From positions 434,001 through 498,000 of the forward strand of contig BJKQ01000016.1 of assembly GCA_006538405.1 (NCBI GenBank): a stretch of DNA of 64,000 nt, given 5' to 3'. The stretch comes from Hansfordia pulvinata (lineage: Eukaryota > Ascomycota > Sordariomycetes > Xylariales). Shown here one piece after another: positions 45,791-58,375 of this stretch; position 1 is the first letter of the stretch; every line of letters starts with the position of its first letter. A program made the translations under genes and the position numbers. The notes beneath the pieces are model-generated. The model saw only the letters and a program-made list of their open reading frames with translations, did not search any database and was not told the DNA's origin.

Positions 45791-46436
45791 ACACAACGAT
45801 TGTTCAGCAACATTTGTTATGATTATAAAGTATCTATTAAATTATTTATCATATAAAAGATACATGAAGTCTTAGCAGCATTATACTTGTTATAGATAAG
45901 CGCCGGCCAGGTACGTATATCTGTACCTCAGTACTAAGGTATCAACACCACCACCACCACCACCACCATCACCACCACCACCACCACTACCACTACCACC
46001 ACTACCACCACTACCACTGCCACCACAACCACAGTGTTACTGCCATCGCCGCTACCATCCAATCGCCGTCAACTGAGGTATATTACTGGCAGCGATACTA
46101 GAAGCAGTACTGGCAGCGGTCAGTAGTACTGGCAGCAGTACTGGCATTAGCAGTAGGCTTCATATTTGCATATAAGAAAAGCCTCGCATTCGCGCGTGTA
46201 AACCTGTGACCTGTAGACCGTAATCCGTCGTGGCTTAATGGTTTAATGCTGTAGTTCTTCCTTATGATCGTGACTTCCCTCTGTTAATCGTGCCTTCCTT
46301 ATAATGTAAGTACTCGGGCTTCATGTCCAGTGTAAAAATAAAAATAAAAAAAAAGTTCGAGTCTTAACCGGGATTCTAACTGCAGTTTTGCCTGTACTGG
46401 AGCCCTCACATCGATTGTTTTTAAACAATCGTTGTG
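45791..46436. mobile_element. Possible small inverted-repeat element
   Basis: CACAACGATTGTT near the left end (45792-45804) recurs in inverse orientation at 46424-46436, and the match continues with a spaced AACA. The 646-bp interior holds a CAC/CTAC microsatellite and AGTACTGGCAGC repeats. No target-site duplication is evident, so this could also be an incidental inverted repeat. Confidence 0.35.
45944..46020. repeat. (CAC)n/(CTAC) microsatellite
   Basis: Almost pure CAC trinucleotides, turning into alternating CAC/TAC units toward the right end. A second short CAC array lies at 53108-53132. Confidence 0.95.
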
Positions 46437-46446
46437 CCATGAAGCT
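46355..46446 (-). ncRNA. tRNA-like (Pol III type) relic
   Basis: On the minus strand a box-A-like TGGCACAACGATTG is followed after about 60 nt by a box-B-like AGTTAGAATCC, then GACTCGAAC and a T9 run that would terminate RNA polymerase III. CTCCAG in the middle resembles a Trp anticodon loop. The acceptor stem does not close and a perfect palindrome (CGATTGTTT..AAACAATCG) interrupts the D-arm region, so it is not a functional tRNA; a tRNA-derived SINE fragment or chance are the alternatives. Confidence 0.3.
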
Positions 46447-46505
46447 ATTATTGTGATAAAGAACAGTCACTGTAAGGGCCCATAGTGGTTGTCTCTTAAG
46501 GCAGA

Positions 46506-46630
46506 TTTCCGCTATGGTGGGTAAGCACCAGGTCTGCACACATAAGAGGCGATGTCAGACGGAACCTTGCCAGAGCACTGGAACAGGCGCTATCTTTGGT
46601 TACTATCCACTGGCGAAGTCTGAAGGCAGA
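46506..46630 (+). repeat. Outer direct repeat, right copy (largely unmutated)
   Basis: Same orientation as the left copy about 6.95 kb away: GGTCTGCACACATAAGAGGC, GATGTCAGACGGAACCTTGC and so on. It keeps normal GC content, so RIP acted on only one of the pair or the copies arrived at different times. Confidence 0.75.
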
Positions 46631-47268
46631 TAACGAGGGCATCTAAATCGGTATAGTAATGTTACATTCTGCCCTGGTGTTCATTACTTGTGATAAGATT
46701 CTCCAGTGTCCTGAGTTCTTTCATGTTGGTCTGGGATGCCGATCAACTTATATTCTTTCTCGGACAGCCGTTCGAGTTTGTGGCCGTTATGATCATCCAG
46801 GGCCATTTTTAGGGAGGGATATGTGGATTTACTTATCTGGTGGTGGCCAGTCTCACGTGTACGGTGTAAGCGCTCATCGGTCACCCAGAATGGCATTCTC
46901 ATGGGTGGCACATTCATTTGGTAGCCACGCCTTCGGCCCGCGATACCGGGATGAGGCTTTGTGATCCTGGGGATGATGTAAGCAAACGAGATGGAGTAGT
47001 AGTTGTTCATTGCGGTACATTGATTGCGGTACATTGCGATCCGAAGGGTCCGGGGCAATTGAGGTGGGACGATGCTTTTTTTTTCAGCACGTGTTGATCG
47101 TTATGATGGGCGGACCGAGTCCTGCGTTGCCCACGAAAAAGAACTCGATCTCCCATGGTTCCCTCGAACACTATTTAATTCAATCCATTCTACTCAGAAG
47201 CAGTCTGCCCTGACCCATCTCCAGAGTCCACACTTCATGAGCCCATTGCGCTCGGGTTCGTCGCCGCC
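46631..47268. other. Intergenic, right flank of the repeat island
   Basis: 638 bp with normal GC, containing the promoter of the SurE-type gene. A T9 run lies at 47075-47083. Nothing coding recognised. Confidence 0.5.
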
Positions 47269-48578
47269 ATGCAGTTCAGAATGACACTTTCGCTGGGCTT
47301 CATTCTGTTGGAAGCTGCCGATTGCAAGAGAGACATTTCCATCGTCCACACCAACGACGATGGCATGGGGCTACTTGCATATCACGTGGCCAATGCCGCC
47401 ATGAAAGCTACCAAAGGTGCGAAGGTCTTCGGCTCAGCACCAGCTGAAGATTCCTCGGACGTAGGTGAGTGAGATTTCCCCTTCCCGGCCCCCCTGCATC
47501 GACCTTGCAGCTCAAGATACTCGAGTTTCGGAATGCCGTCTGACATGGGATGTGAGCACCAGGCGGTCTCATGTTCGGCGCCGAAGGGGCGGCTTAGGAG
47601 CGTCAGATGGCCCCGGTGCCGTTCTACGAAGAAGAGCTGCCCGCCGGTTCGCCCGTGAACGGCTACGATCCAGGACACAGGAGCTTGACCTACGTTACGG
47701 GCACAGCCGTGGATGCGGCGGCAATGGGCTTGGGCCTGACTGGGCCCGGATATTTCGGCTGGGGCAAGCCAATTGAGCTTCTCGTGTCCGGCCCCAACAT
47801 CGGTAACAACTTGTTCAATAAGCTCAACAGGTCTGCCACGGCCGCAGCCGCGGCCTTCGCGGCCTTCAACAGGTTCCTCTACCCGGGGCGCGATTACCAC
47901 CTTCCCGCTGTGGCTTTCTCCATGTTCGCAGAGACCGAACACGCGACGGGCTTCTCGCTCAAGAGCATGGGGTGGAATTATCAAGGGAACACGCCCCAAG
48001 AGCTTCTCGTCGCTGGCCAGGCTATGCATGACGTGGTCCAGGCTCTGATCACGGGAGCCGGTACTGGGAGCAAGCCTTTGCTGCCCCCCGGCGTTTGGCT
48101 CAATGTCAATTTTCCGGACATCGGAGAGTCGGGCTGCGACGACGTCAGAAAGTACAAGTATGTCCTCACAAGAAACAGGAAGAAGGCAGCCAGGGCGGGG
48201 TCGGACTATGATAAATGTCACGGTCCGACCGGCAACTTTCCCTTGGAGGGTGACGTCCGTCGTCAATGGGCGCTGAGCAACGCGGGCGACCGCTGCTATG
48301 TGGCCATCTCAGTGATGGACGCCAGCACCAAGTATAATTGGAACTGGGAGGACGCCATCACAAAAGAGGCCAGCGCCAGCTATGTTGGGGGCTCCGAAGA
48401 CAATGTTGAGTTCGGCCCGGCATTGATCTCCATGACGAACGAAGCCAGTTTGGTGAGCGGGTACGACCCCTTGGAAAAATGGATCTACCAGTCCCCGACC
48501 CGGGAGAGACAAAAGCAGGTCTACGGAATCCTCAAGAAGAACCTGCCAGGCGGCTTACATTGCCTCCCAGCCGTGTGA
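47269..48578 (+). CDS. Secreted SurE-type acid phosphatase/nucleotidase, with in-frame TAG
   Basis: SurE-fold phosphohydrolase acting on nucleotide monophosphates or other phosphate esters. ATG 47269 (or 47281) starts a signal peptide (MTLSLGFILLEAADCKR). The metal site HTNDDG is present, followed by SAPAEDSS; later SGPNIGNNLF provides the conserved Asn. Natural splicing removes 47465-47562 (GTGAGT..CACCAG) and gives SSDVGGLMFGAEGAA-TAG-ERQMAPVPFYEEELPAGSPV, total length exactly in frame (403 residues) except for TAG at 47595-47597. An alternative intron 47461-47597 (GTAGGT..CTTAG) skips the stop and also stays in frame (390 residues) but deletes the VGG segment. CAG to TAG is a RIP-type change. 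Either a recent pseudogene or an unusually spliced gene. Confidence 0.8.
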
Positions 48579-48958
48579 AGCGAGGAGAAAAGAAAAGCTT
48601 AGGCATGGCTGCTCAGTCTGTTTTCCCTTCACTTCAGTGGGCAGGCGCTTCCCTTGACCAGAGGTGAACTCATGTAGCACGGAGCAATCGATTAGAGCAG
48701 CAAACAATCGATGATATGAATGGTCACAGTGCATCGAGATCTCATCTGAGGGTATCTTCATCTATTCGTGAAGCCAGCTCTTCGTCCGGGCGTGATCTCT
48801 ATTTAGCCGGGCCGGTTACTGGTCTAGTCCAAGATTTCTTTTCCTGTGAAGCTGCTGGCGCCTCCTTTCCGTCATCAATTTTCAGGATCATTCTACATGC
48901 GCAGAGCCTCGCTGCTTGCGTAGCCCACATGCAAGCACCCTGACAGCCGGTTTTCACT
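48579..48958. other. Convergent intergenic region
   Basis: 380 bp between converging genes; no further feature seen. Confidence 0.5.
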
Positions 48959-50106
<1,148 letters not shown>

Positions 50107-53100
50107 GTTTGGGGAGCCAATGGGTGGTGGGGGTGAGGAGGCGTCAGGTTTGGCGGGATGCGAGGACTGGTGAAATGAGCGGATGCAGAAGGCGAGGCTG
50201 TCGCGACAGAGACACGCAGAGCCGGCTGCTCTTTTCCCGCCATTTTTCGTCCGTGGCCTCCGGCATCGGTGGCAAAGGTGGCCCCTAATGGTCCCGACCA
50301 ATCCCTGCTGGAACTCCAGCGCGGGCGGCTACCACAGGTTCCAACGCCAGCGGCTGGCGCTGTCCTGGGCCGCTCTTAGGGGACTCAAGCACTGCAGGCC
50401 ACTGAAGCGGGTGGTCTGTCTTCAAATAATAGCTATCCACCGTCGAATCGATTCCCATTTCCCTTCAAGGCCGTATGGTTTTTGGCAATCGGTAGAGTCA
50501 TGGCACACCGAGACAGGGGCAAAGCGGCGGTACTTAGATCACGATTTGTCTCCCGTCTCCCAAGTCACACATGAGTGCCTTTGAGAGCAGATATCGAGTA
50601 GGGCGACGCATCCAGCTTAGAAAGAAGGTTGACGTTCCATTGCCGTCAGCAGCTTATTAGCTACCACCGAGTTCAGTAGGGTTAGGTATCTACTCGTAGG
50701 TATCCAGGGTGCTCATTCACCATTGGCTCCAAACGAGCATCCCGATTTCGTCCACTTTGCTGGAATCAGATGCGGGTACCTAACTCTATATCATGGCTCT
50801 GGATCATTCGTAAGCGGTACCATCTGAACATGCCCACAGGCACATCAGAGTATCCGTACACTCTTCGTTGCACTCGGATCCGCACATCTGCAGATGTACT
50901 CGTCGGACACTCACCCGACTATGAGTATACGCCCAGATAGCCTCGCGCGTCTGTGTATCTGTGTTCAGGCTGAAACAAGCACCGCATGGATCTGCTGGGG
51001 GCCTGCTCCCCTGATATTTTCCGATCTCTTCTCGCAAGCGGAGTCCGTAACTGGGATGTCCGCTGTCTTCCAGGTTCACGCCGTGTCCGGTGCGCACCGT
51101 TTTCTCTCCCTTCCACCGTGAGGTAGATGCGTGTGAGTGCAAGGACAAACCAACGAGATCCCGTCGCTCCTACGAGCATGTCCAGTGATCATGCGGTCGT
51201 GAAGGGCTCACTGGGCTGCAATCTACGTAAGCCGCTTCTCAGCCGCCATAGTTTCTTCTTCTTAGCCAGGCCCTGCCCGACCCGACGACTCGGCTCTTCA
51301 ATAGTGCATATAAGCGTCGCGTTTGCCAATCTGCCTGTGGATGGCTTCGAATATCCGTACATACGAGCCCATCTGCGACCGATGGAAGTGCAACCGTCAG
51401 AACAAGCGGAATGTGATTTCAACCTTGTTGCTCCCGTCGTTGGCGCTCTTGCAACAACTTGTGTCCTGAGTAACGAGTTGTGTCCTCAGTAGCAACGACC
51501 TGTTTAGAGTGATGAGTACCAGGGCTGTGTCTTTTTCGGATGCTACGGAGAACCGGATGGCCCACGAATCGTCGGCGGTCGAATCGAGTTACGAGTATGA
51601 TTAGCTGCATGTAGTAAGCTTTCGCGGGAACACCCATGCACCCTTGAACCGTTTGCTCATGTTTCCTTCTTCCGCCGACGGGCTCATTTCTGCTTCAGAT
51701 CGTCGACCATTTCTGGTCGGTCATGCGCGTCTTCCTTGCCCATGCCGATTTCTGATTGTCAGCCCCGGACACAAACCTTGAAGCGGCCGCCCGTCGTGGG
51801 AGAGAGACCAGCGCGCAGGGATGAGCAGATTGACTCGAACCTGTATCTGAGTGTAGCAACTCACGAACTTTATCTGTAGACGTGCATTTCTCACAGATTG
51901 CGTTTCCTAGCACGCAGGGTCCGAGGCCGTGGCCGGTGCATCATCCCGTTCATTAGACTCCGTACCTACCTTCAAGTGCCGTGATTCATGTACGAGTGAG
52001 TACCCTACCAGCAGCGGCTCTTCAGATCTGGGACAGCCCCTGAGCTGCGGTGTCTGCGAGCACTCAAAGTCATCGGCCCTATGATCAACAGCGGGTGCAC
52101 CTGCAGAACAGCCAGCTCGTCCGAGTCCCAGCATATGTCACAACTTTCATTGGAGGACGGGCGCACAAGGCAGGGCGTGTACCAGCATGCACATGCACGC
52201 AAGCGAGTAAGGGTCCAAGCTCGAGCCAACTTGAGGAAGTGGATGACGTTGGCTGGACGTTAGGCATCCGTTTGAAATACTTACACGGAGGCAGAAACGG
52301 GAAGGCCACCGGTACCTACAAGCCCGGACGGGTGCTGGGCAAGCCCCTGAATGTCAGACGGAGCATGATTGACCGCCGTCGCCCCCCGCCCCTTTCGGGC
52401 CCGCGGTCAATTCTGTTTGACATTATCATGCATGCATGAGGCGGTTTCCCTGCAAGTATGCGGGCTCGGAAGCAGGCGATATGGGCGTGGAATGGGCGGT
52501 CAGTCAAATTTGTTCCCGACAGGCCAGGTTTTCGCGACTGCCATTGCGTGTATGAAGGTTACACGCAGTAGCCATTCCCATTCCATCAAATGTGCGAATA
52601 CACATCGTGTCTACTTAAGGAGATCACGAACAGGGCGGCAATAACCCCACCGCAGCTAGGTCTCGGGGTGGACCGAGTTGCCTCGACAGCGGTCATGAGC
52701 GTGGAGTGAAGACAGCGCACGTGCTGCAGGTAGCAGAAAAAAGGTCAGAGCACCTTTCTGATTCGAAGCGCGGACTTGTACTCGTCGGAAGACTCGAGGC
52801 GATAGGATATACCATGGCCACACACATACACAATTACTTCCGTTTCAGTACGAGGGATATCTGCGAGTGTTCATCATTGAGTACCTGGAATTATTTATGA
52901 TTGGAAGTCTTGATGCACGGTAGCAATGTCCAGTCGTACCTTAGGTAGTCTGGTGCGCCAAACGGGCTCATAACGGGTAGCTCCAAAACGGGGTGGCGAC
53001 GGCAACCAGATGTATGGACCTCCCTACGAGTACAGCTGAGTACCCTGAGACGGCCGGGTCTGATCGACACGGTGACACTGACACGACACGCCGCCACTAC

Positions 53101-54225
53101 TTCGAGTGCCACCACCACCACCACCACCACCAACAAGACCTTCACCACCTGAAGCCACGCTCACGCCAACAAGGCACCCTTTTCTTCCTCTCTGGTCCCT
53201 CCACCCTTCGTCTCCCTACCCGCACCACCCCTCCCCAGTCGTAGATCTGTGCGACCAATCGTCCCGCTCCATGCCCCTGCAGGCCTCCTAGCAATATGCG
53301 CCGGGCATGATGCTGGCCTGACTTGCTCCCAGCCCGACCCTATCATTCCCTTTCATTACGAGTATTCTCTTCTTCGGCCTTCGTGCGCGCGCACTGCCAG
53401 TCTCCCAGTCACGGTTGCGCCGGGCACCCATTCGATAGAGCCGTCTACATCCAACACACGTCAATCCGACTCTTTTCTCACTTACTACACACGCCTACTC
53501 CACCACCATCGCATTACTCTCCCACTTCTATTCCGAGCGTCAACGTCCAACACAGCCCGTGCCCCCGGTCCCTCTGATCACGACGACCTCACCTTCTTCT
53601 CGCCTGCTCTGCATGTCCCGATACATCTCATCAGCGAATCTCGCCTTCTTTACGTTGCCTCACTGCACCTACCACGCCATACTGGCCCGCCCGATCTCTC
53701 CTCGCATACTCAGATCCTATACACCCATACAAGGCAGCACCCCTGTCTCAGCGCCCATTCCACGCGAGTCTCACCACGCCCGACTTTGTCTGCCACAGAC
53801 CATCTCCTAGACAACGTCTCACGCATTGCCTCTCTTGCCTCCGCTACCTGCATTTTGACTCAATCGTCGCACTTTTCCCGCGCATCGCCTTCATTGCTCT
53901 CAACCTCCCTCACGTGTGCCAGACCCAGCTCAAGCGCCTCCCGAGCCAGACTTTCTCTTCCGACGACGAGACTTCAAGCCACAATCGCTTCAGCCCCCGC
54001 CGACGGCTCACCGATCCAGCCGAGGGGCATGCGACTTGCGACTTGCCACTGCCACAACTCGCAGTGTCCCGGCTCGCGTTGACCATTTGGTGCCCGCCTC
54101 CTCCCTACCCTCCCCGACCCGAGCCTGGAGCCTCATTGGATTCTCCGTGAAGGTTAGTGTGAACCACTGGCCTGCCTGGGCCAAACAATCCCAAACGCAA
54201 CCCCGCGCTCTTCCAGCCCGCCGCC
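50107..54225. other. Long intergenic region and 5' region of the disordered-protein gene
   Basis: 4.1 kb without a recognisable gene. TACGAGTA-type octamers at 50691, 51590, 53025 and 53357; CAC array at 53108-53132. From about 53200 to 54200 the plus strand is strongly pyrimidine-rich, typical of a long fungal promoter/5' UTR, which creates a spurious 277-codon Ser/Thr/Pro-rich frame. Confidence 0.5.
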
Positions 54226-57207
54226 ATGCCCGGCGTCAAGGGCCTAGCCGCCATGTTTGAGCAGAAGGGCGATTCTGGCACGCCAGATCGCGGAAGATCG
54301 CCAGCTCCTGGTGGTCTGTCAGTCGGTACGTGATCAAGTCTTTTCGTCTCGCTCCATTTTTCCTTCGAATTTTTGCTGCAACGCCACTGAGGGTATTGCT
54401 CTTCGGCTATCTTTGTCCATCAAGAGCTCGCACGTGCCCATGCGATTAAGATGCCTTTACTGCAACATGTCTCGCTCCATATGTCCATTTCAGAACATGG
54501 AGAATAGCCACTGCTGTATACATGCATTAGGTTTTGCATGTGATTTACCCTGGGCAGAGTCTTGGCCATTCCTTGCTCTTCTCACCTGGCCTTATGGCAC
54601 ATACCAGGGCTGGCCTTCATCAGGCAGCTGTGAATGGATGTTCTCGACTTGTGGCTTCCTCATTGCAACCCAGGCATTGTAAGGTATCCAGGTACCTAGC
54701 CAGAATGGCTGCCTGGGCAATTACCAGGTCAATTGACCTTACAGCCGCCGCCAGAGTCAAGTGACTTTGGCTTTGCCCTTCCAATTCCCTTCAGCTTGAG
54801 AGTGAGGAGAGTCGCGATTGCACAGGCTTGGTGATTGATCGCCAGCTACCCAAGTCACACCAAACCCAACTGAGCCAGGAACCCACATCTTGTCTCTATT
54901 TGCACTGTTGCTCCCCCTTCCCCGTCCTGGTCCTAGCCCTGGCTGCTCTGCCCATCCTCACTGTCCTGCTGTGTCCACAATTTTTCTACGTCATTTTCTC
55001 TTCACCTAGTCTGGGAGCTATTTCGTTTTGCTTTCTTTTTCTTGCTGGCTGGCTCTCCTGCACCCCGGTATCCCTAAGGCCTGCCTTTCTTTCTCCATCC
55101 ATCCCATAGAAGCATCACCGCCCCAGCTACCTGCCTCTGCTCACCATCCACACTCTCTACAGGCTCCCCTTCGCCTTCAGACTCTCCACGCCCACTCTCC
55201 AAAGTTCGTACCTCTTTTGTCACCGTCGAGAAAGGTGGCCGCATTGGCTTGAAGAGAGAGCCAAGTGGAGACTCGGTCTCCGCCTCCAGCCGCAGAATGA
55301 GCAACGAAACCGGGGCCACCACGCCCCAACCTGCCTCCGACAAGTCCGACGTCTTCGCCGACTCGCTGGCCAAAAGCGCCTCTCCTTACAAGGCCAATCT
55401 GTCCCAGGCCCCTATCCCCGAGTCCCCCGTGATCGACGTTGCACCCAATGCCAACCCCGACAAGCAGACCGACGAGGAGGAAGTCAAGACGAAGATGCTG
55501 CCCGGGGACCCCACGAGCAAGGAAGATGTAGAAGGCAGAGGTGTCGCCTCGAAGTCTGCTGCCAAGCCCACGACTGCAGGCGCGAAGCCTGGCTCAAAGA
55601 CGTCCACTGCTGCCGTTAAGAAGACGGCTGCCGCAACCAAGAAGCCAAGCCCCGTCGACCTGCCAGCGTCAAGCGGCAACGGCTTTGTTAAGCCCAAGCC
55701 CAAGTCGCCGACCAGGCCTGTCAAGCTGCCCTCTTCTCTCGCCACCCACACTGCATCATCTGCATCCAGGACTGGCACTTCCGCCAGTTCTGCGCCCAGG
55801 CAGTCTCTCTCCAGAGCTACCAATGCGGCTTCTGAAACTTCTTCGGGCACGGCCAACCGTTCTCGCCCAAGCCTCGGAGTCCCGAAGCAGAACGGCAAAG
55901 AGTCGTCGGCCTCCAAAAAAGATGCTCCCGTCGATGAGGGGTTCCTTGCACGCATGATGCGCCCAACTCAGGCCAGTTCGAGTAAGACGGCAGATAAGGC
56001 TGGCGTCACGTCTCCGCCTCGCAAGCCAAGCGCGCCAGCCACCAATGCCGTCCCCGCTCCCAAGCGTGTTGTTCCTAAGCCCCGAGAGCCTGCAGCTGCC
56101 GCGAGGAAGGTTGCGCCCAAAGCCCCGGCAGCCTCTAAGCCCAAGGAGACCGCAGCTAAGACAACGCCCAAATCCAGTACCTCTGGGCCCGCACCAAAGA
56201 AGGTTGCTCCGGCCACAAGGAGCGTCCCATCAGCAAAGGCTGCTCCATCAGCCACTCAGGCCAAGATCCCGCAAAAGACTACTGACAAGCCCTCCGAAAA
56301 GACCGAAGCGAAGTCAATTCCACAAGAGACCACGGCCAAGGACGTTGCACCTGTTGTGGCTCAGGAAGAGTCCGCCGAAGCCATCATCGAGGCTGCCAAG
56401 GCCTCCAAGGAGACCGCGACTACTCCTCTGGTTGAGAGGGCGGAGCTCGAAAAGCCTGAACATTCTGAGATCACCGAGCCCTCTGCGGTTGAGACCGATG
56501 GGTCTCAGCCTGCCGAAAAACTCGAACCTGAAAGTCATGAGCAGGTCACCACGCTTGTACAGGATGAAGGTCAGCACAATGAGGAGCCAGAGCACGCAAC
56601 GGAGGAAGACCAAAAAGCAGAGTCTGACCAGGCTGAGGAGTCTGCACACGACTCCCAGTCTGGACAGGCGGAAGAGCCTGAGCAGCCCGAGCCACTTCAA
56701 GAACCCACGCAGGCTGAAGAGGCCGAGGAGGGCGCAGAGACTGGGAGCGTCCATGACGTCGAACAGGCCCAGACTAAAGAGGTCGGAGAGGAGCCAATGT
56801 CTCCTATGCCCTCTGCTAGTGACGAGGACGAGGCCATGTCCCCAATTGCCGCCTACAGTGCTCGTGCCGAAGCCATGTCACCTATCCCAGCCATCAGCGG
56901 CCATGCCGACGATGTTGATGACATTGAAGATGTGGTCAAGGATGAGGCGGCTGCCGGTGAGCAGGTGGAACAAGAGGTTGTTGATTTCGCTCCCGAGCCA
57001 GTTCCCAGCGCTGAGGACCTCAAGACGCCTACTGAGGAGGTGGAAGAGCCCACTTTCGAGGTCCATGACGAAGTCCCCAAGAACAACGTTTCCGAGGCGA
57101 CCGACGACGAAGCAGACAAGCACGAGGTCATGTCTGAGGTGGGCTCCGAACTGGGAAACGAGGAGAAGCAGGCGGAGGTCCACGTCAAGGATAAAGAGGA
57201 GGCCTAG
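54226..57207 (+). CDS. Long intrinsically disordered protein, conserved fungal N-terminus
   Basis: Exons 54226-54325 and 55181-57207 joined over an 855-nt intron (GTACGT..CTTCAG); 708 residues, in frame. The N-terminus MPGVKGLAAMFEQKGDSG..GRSPAPGG | DSPRPLSKVRTSFVTVEKGG matches a conserved fungal start followed by low-complexity sequence. The middle is Lys/Ala/Pro/Ser-rich (basic), the C-terminal third Glu-rich (acidic), so charge is strongly segregated. Three MSPM/MSPI motifs lie in the acidic part (EEPMSPMP, DEAMSPIAAY, AEAMSPIPAI), each a possible proline-directed phosphosite. No folded domain. It may be a scaffold or cytoskeleton/actin-patch type factor; this is a guess from composition. 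Confidence 0.75.
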
Positions 57208-57623
57208 AGCCAATACGCGCCCATGTGCTTATTCCTCTTGCCTGTGAATAGAGTCCAAGGACGTGGCAACTCAGGCATGGTTGAGGTTGCTCTTTTGTTG
57301 CTATTTCTTGTTGGAGCTAACGGCGTTCTTTGCGTTCGGGAAAGCGTGTCTGACTCCGACCCCCAAAGAAAACACACGCAAACTGCTGTTCTCCCTGGTC
57401 GAGTCTCTTGTCCACCCAGTGCACTACATCTTCGTTTCAACGATGACAGGACATCCCTGGCGATGGTAGGACGTGGCCGGGCGGGAAACAATACTTCGTT
57501 GTACATACCTACGCACTCGATGCACCCTGTTTGACTGGATCGGCTCCATTTCATGCGAGGCGTAAATGATAGATACCTTACTCCCTTGGAAAACAAGATT
57601 TATTGTTGCTCAGGTATATCCGG

Positions 57624-57672
<49 letters not shown>

Positions 57673-58375
57673 TGTATATCCGTTGCCCGTTCAGTGGCTG
57701 CTAGCTGACTCGAGGCGTCTGATGACTTCTACATGGCGAAAGGTCGTAAGCCATGAAATTTCCTCCCGTAGGATGTCCGGAGCTTGTCTCTCGGGCACCT
57801 TGATCTCGTAATGTTGGATAAAAACTGATGAAGATTGCTGTTTTGTAGATTTCTTGGTTACCCTCCCCTCGCTGATGCAGGAACCATCTGTACATGGAAT
57901 TATAATACAAGCGGTTGGCGTTTCGTGCCGCAAATGACGCCGTCGCAAGTGCCGGGCACGGCAGCCCTCAACCCATAACAATGATGGTCTCCTGTCCACG
58001 CCGAAGTCTTTGCCGCTTTTTTTCAGCCTCTGAATCTCCCTCTCTCGCTGCCAGAGCAGTCTTTCTCGTTCCGGTTTCTATGCTTGGTCCTCCCCGAATA
58101 CAGGTACACCTCCAATCCATACATACAGTTTATATACATGTGGCGCGGGACTGGATTGTTGTTCTTTCGACTTCCTGCCTCTCGCTTGCTCGCGGAATCC
58201 GACGTTTCCGCTCTCCGCCGCCCTGTTTGGTGCCATGCTTCTGGGGAGAAAGAAGGAGCTGACAAAACACCCCATTTTCCCTGCGCCTGTGATAAGAGTG
58301 ACGATACAAGACCCCCGCCGGCAGGTAGAGGCCATCTTCCCCTTCCAACGCAACGTTTGCTTGCGCTCCCGCATT
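57208..58375. other. Convergent intergenic region with GT microsatellite
   Basis: 1.17 kb between two convergent genes. Contains the (GT)n listed separately; remaining open frames are shadows. Confidence 0.5.
57629..57671. repeat. (GT)21 microsatellite
   Basis: About 43 bp of pure GT dinucleotide downstream of the disordered-protein gene. Potential Z-DNA and a polymorphic marker. Confidence 0.97.

Noticed and set aside
36643..48578. Biosynthetic gene cluster around the secreted genes
   Set aside because: No polyketide synthase, NRPS, terpene synthase or tailoring enzymes are present.
51825..51850. GACTCGAACC, a box-B-like word suggesting a tRNA
   Set aside because: The reverse complement GGTTCGAGTC has no pairing T-stem and no upstream box A at a proper distance.
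53249..54082. 277-codon Ser/Thr/Pro-rich plus-strand frame
   Set aside because: Lies in a pyrimidine-rich promoter/5' UTR; composition alone explains the open frame.
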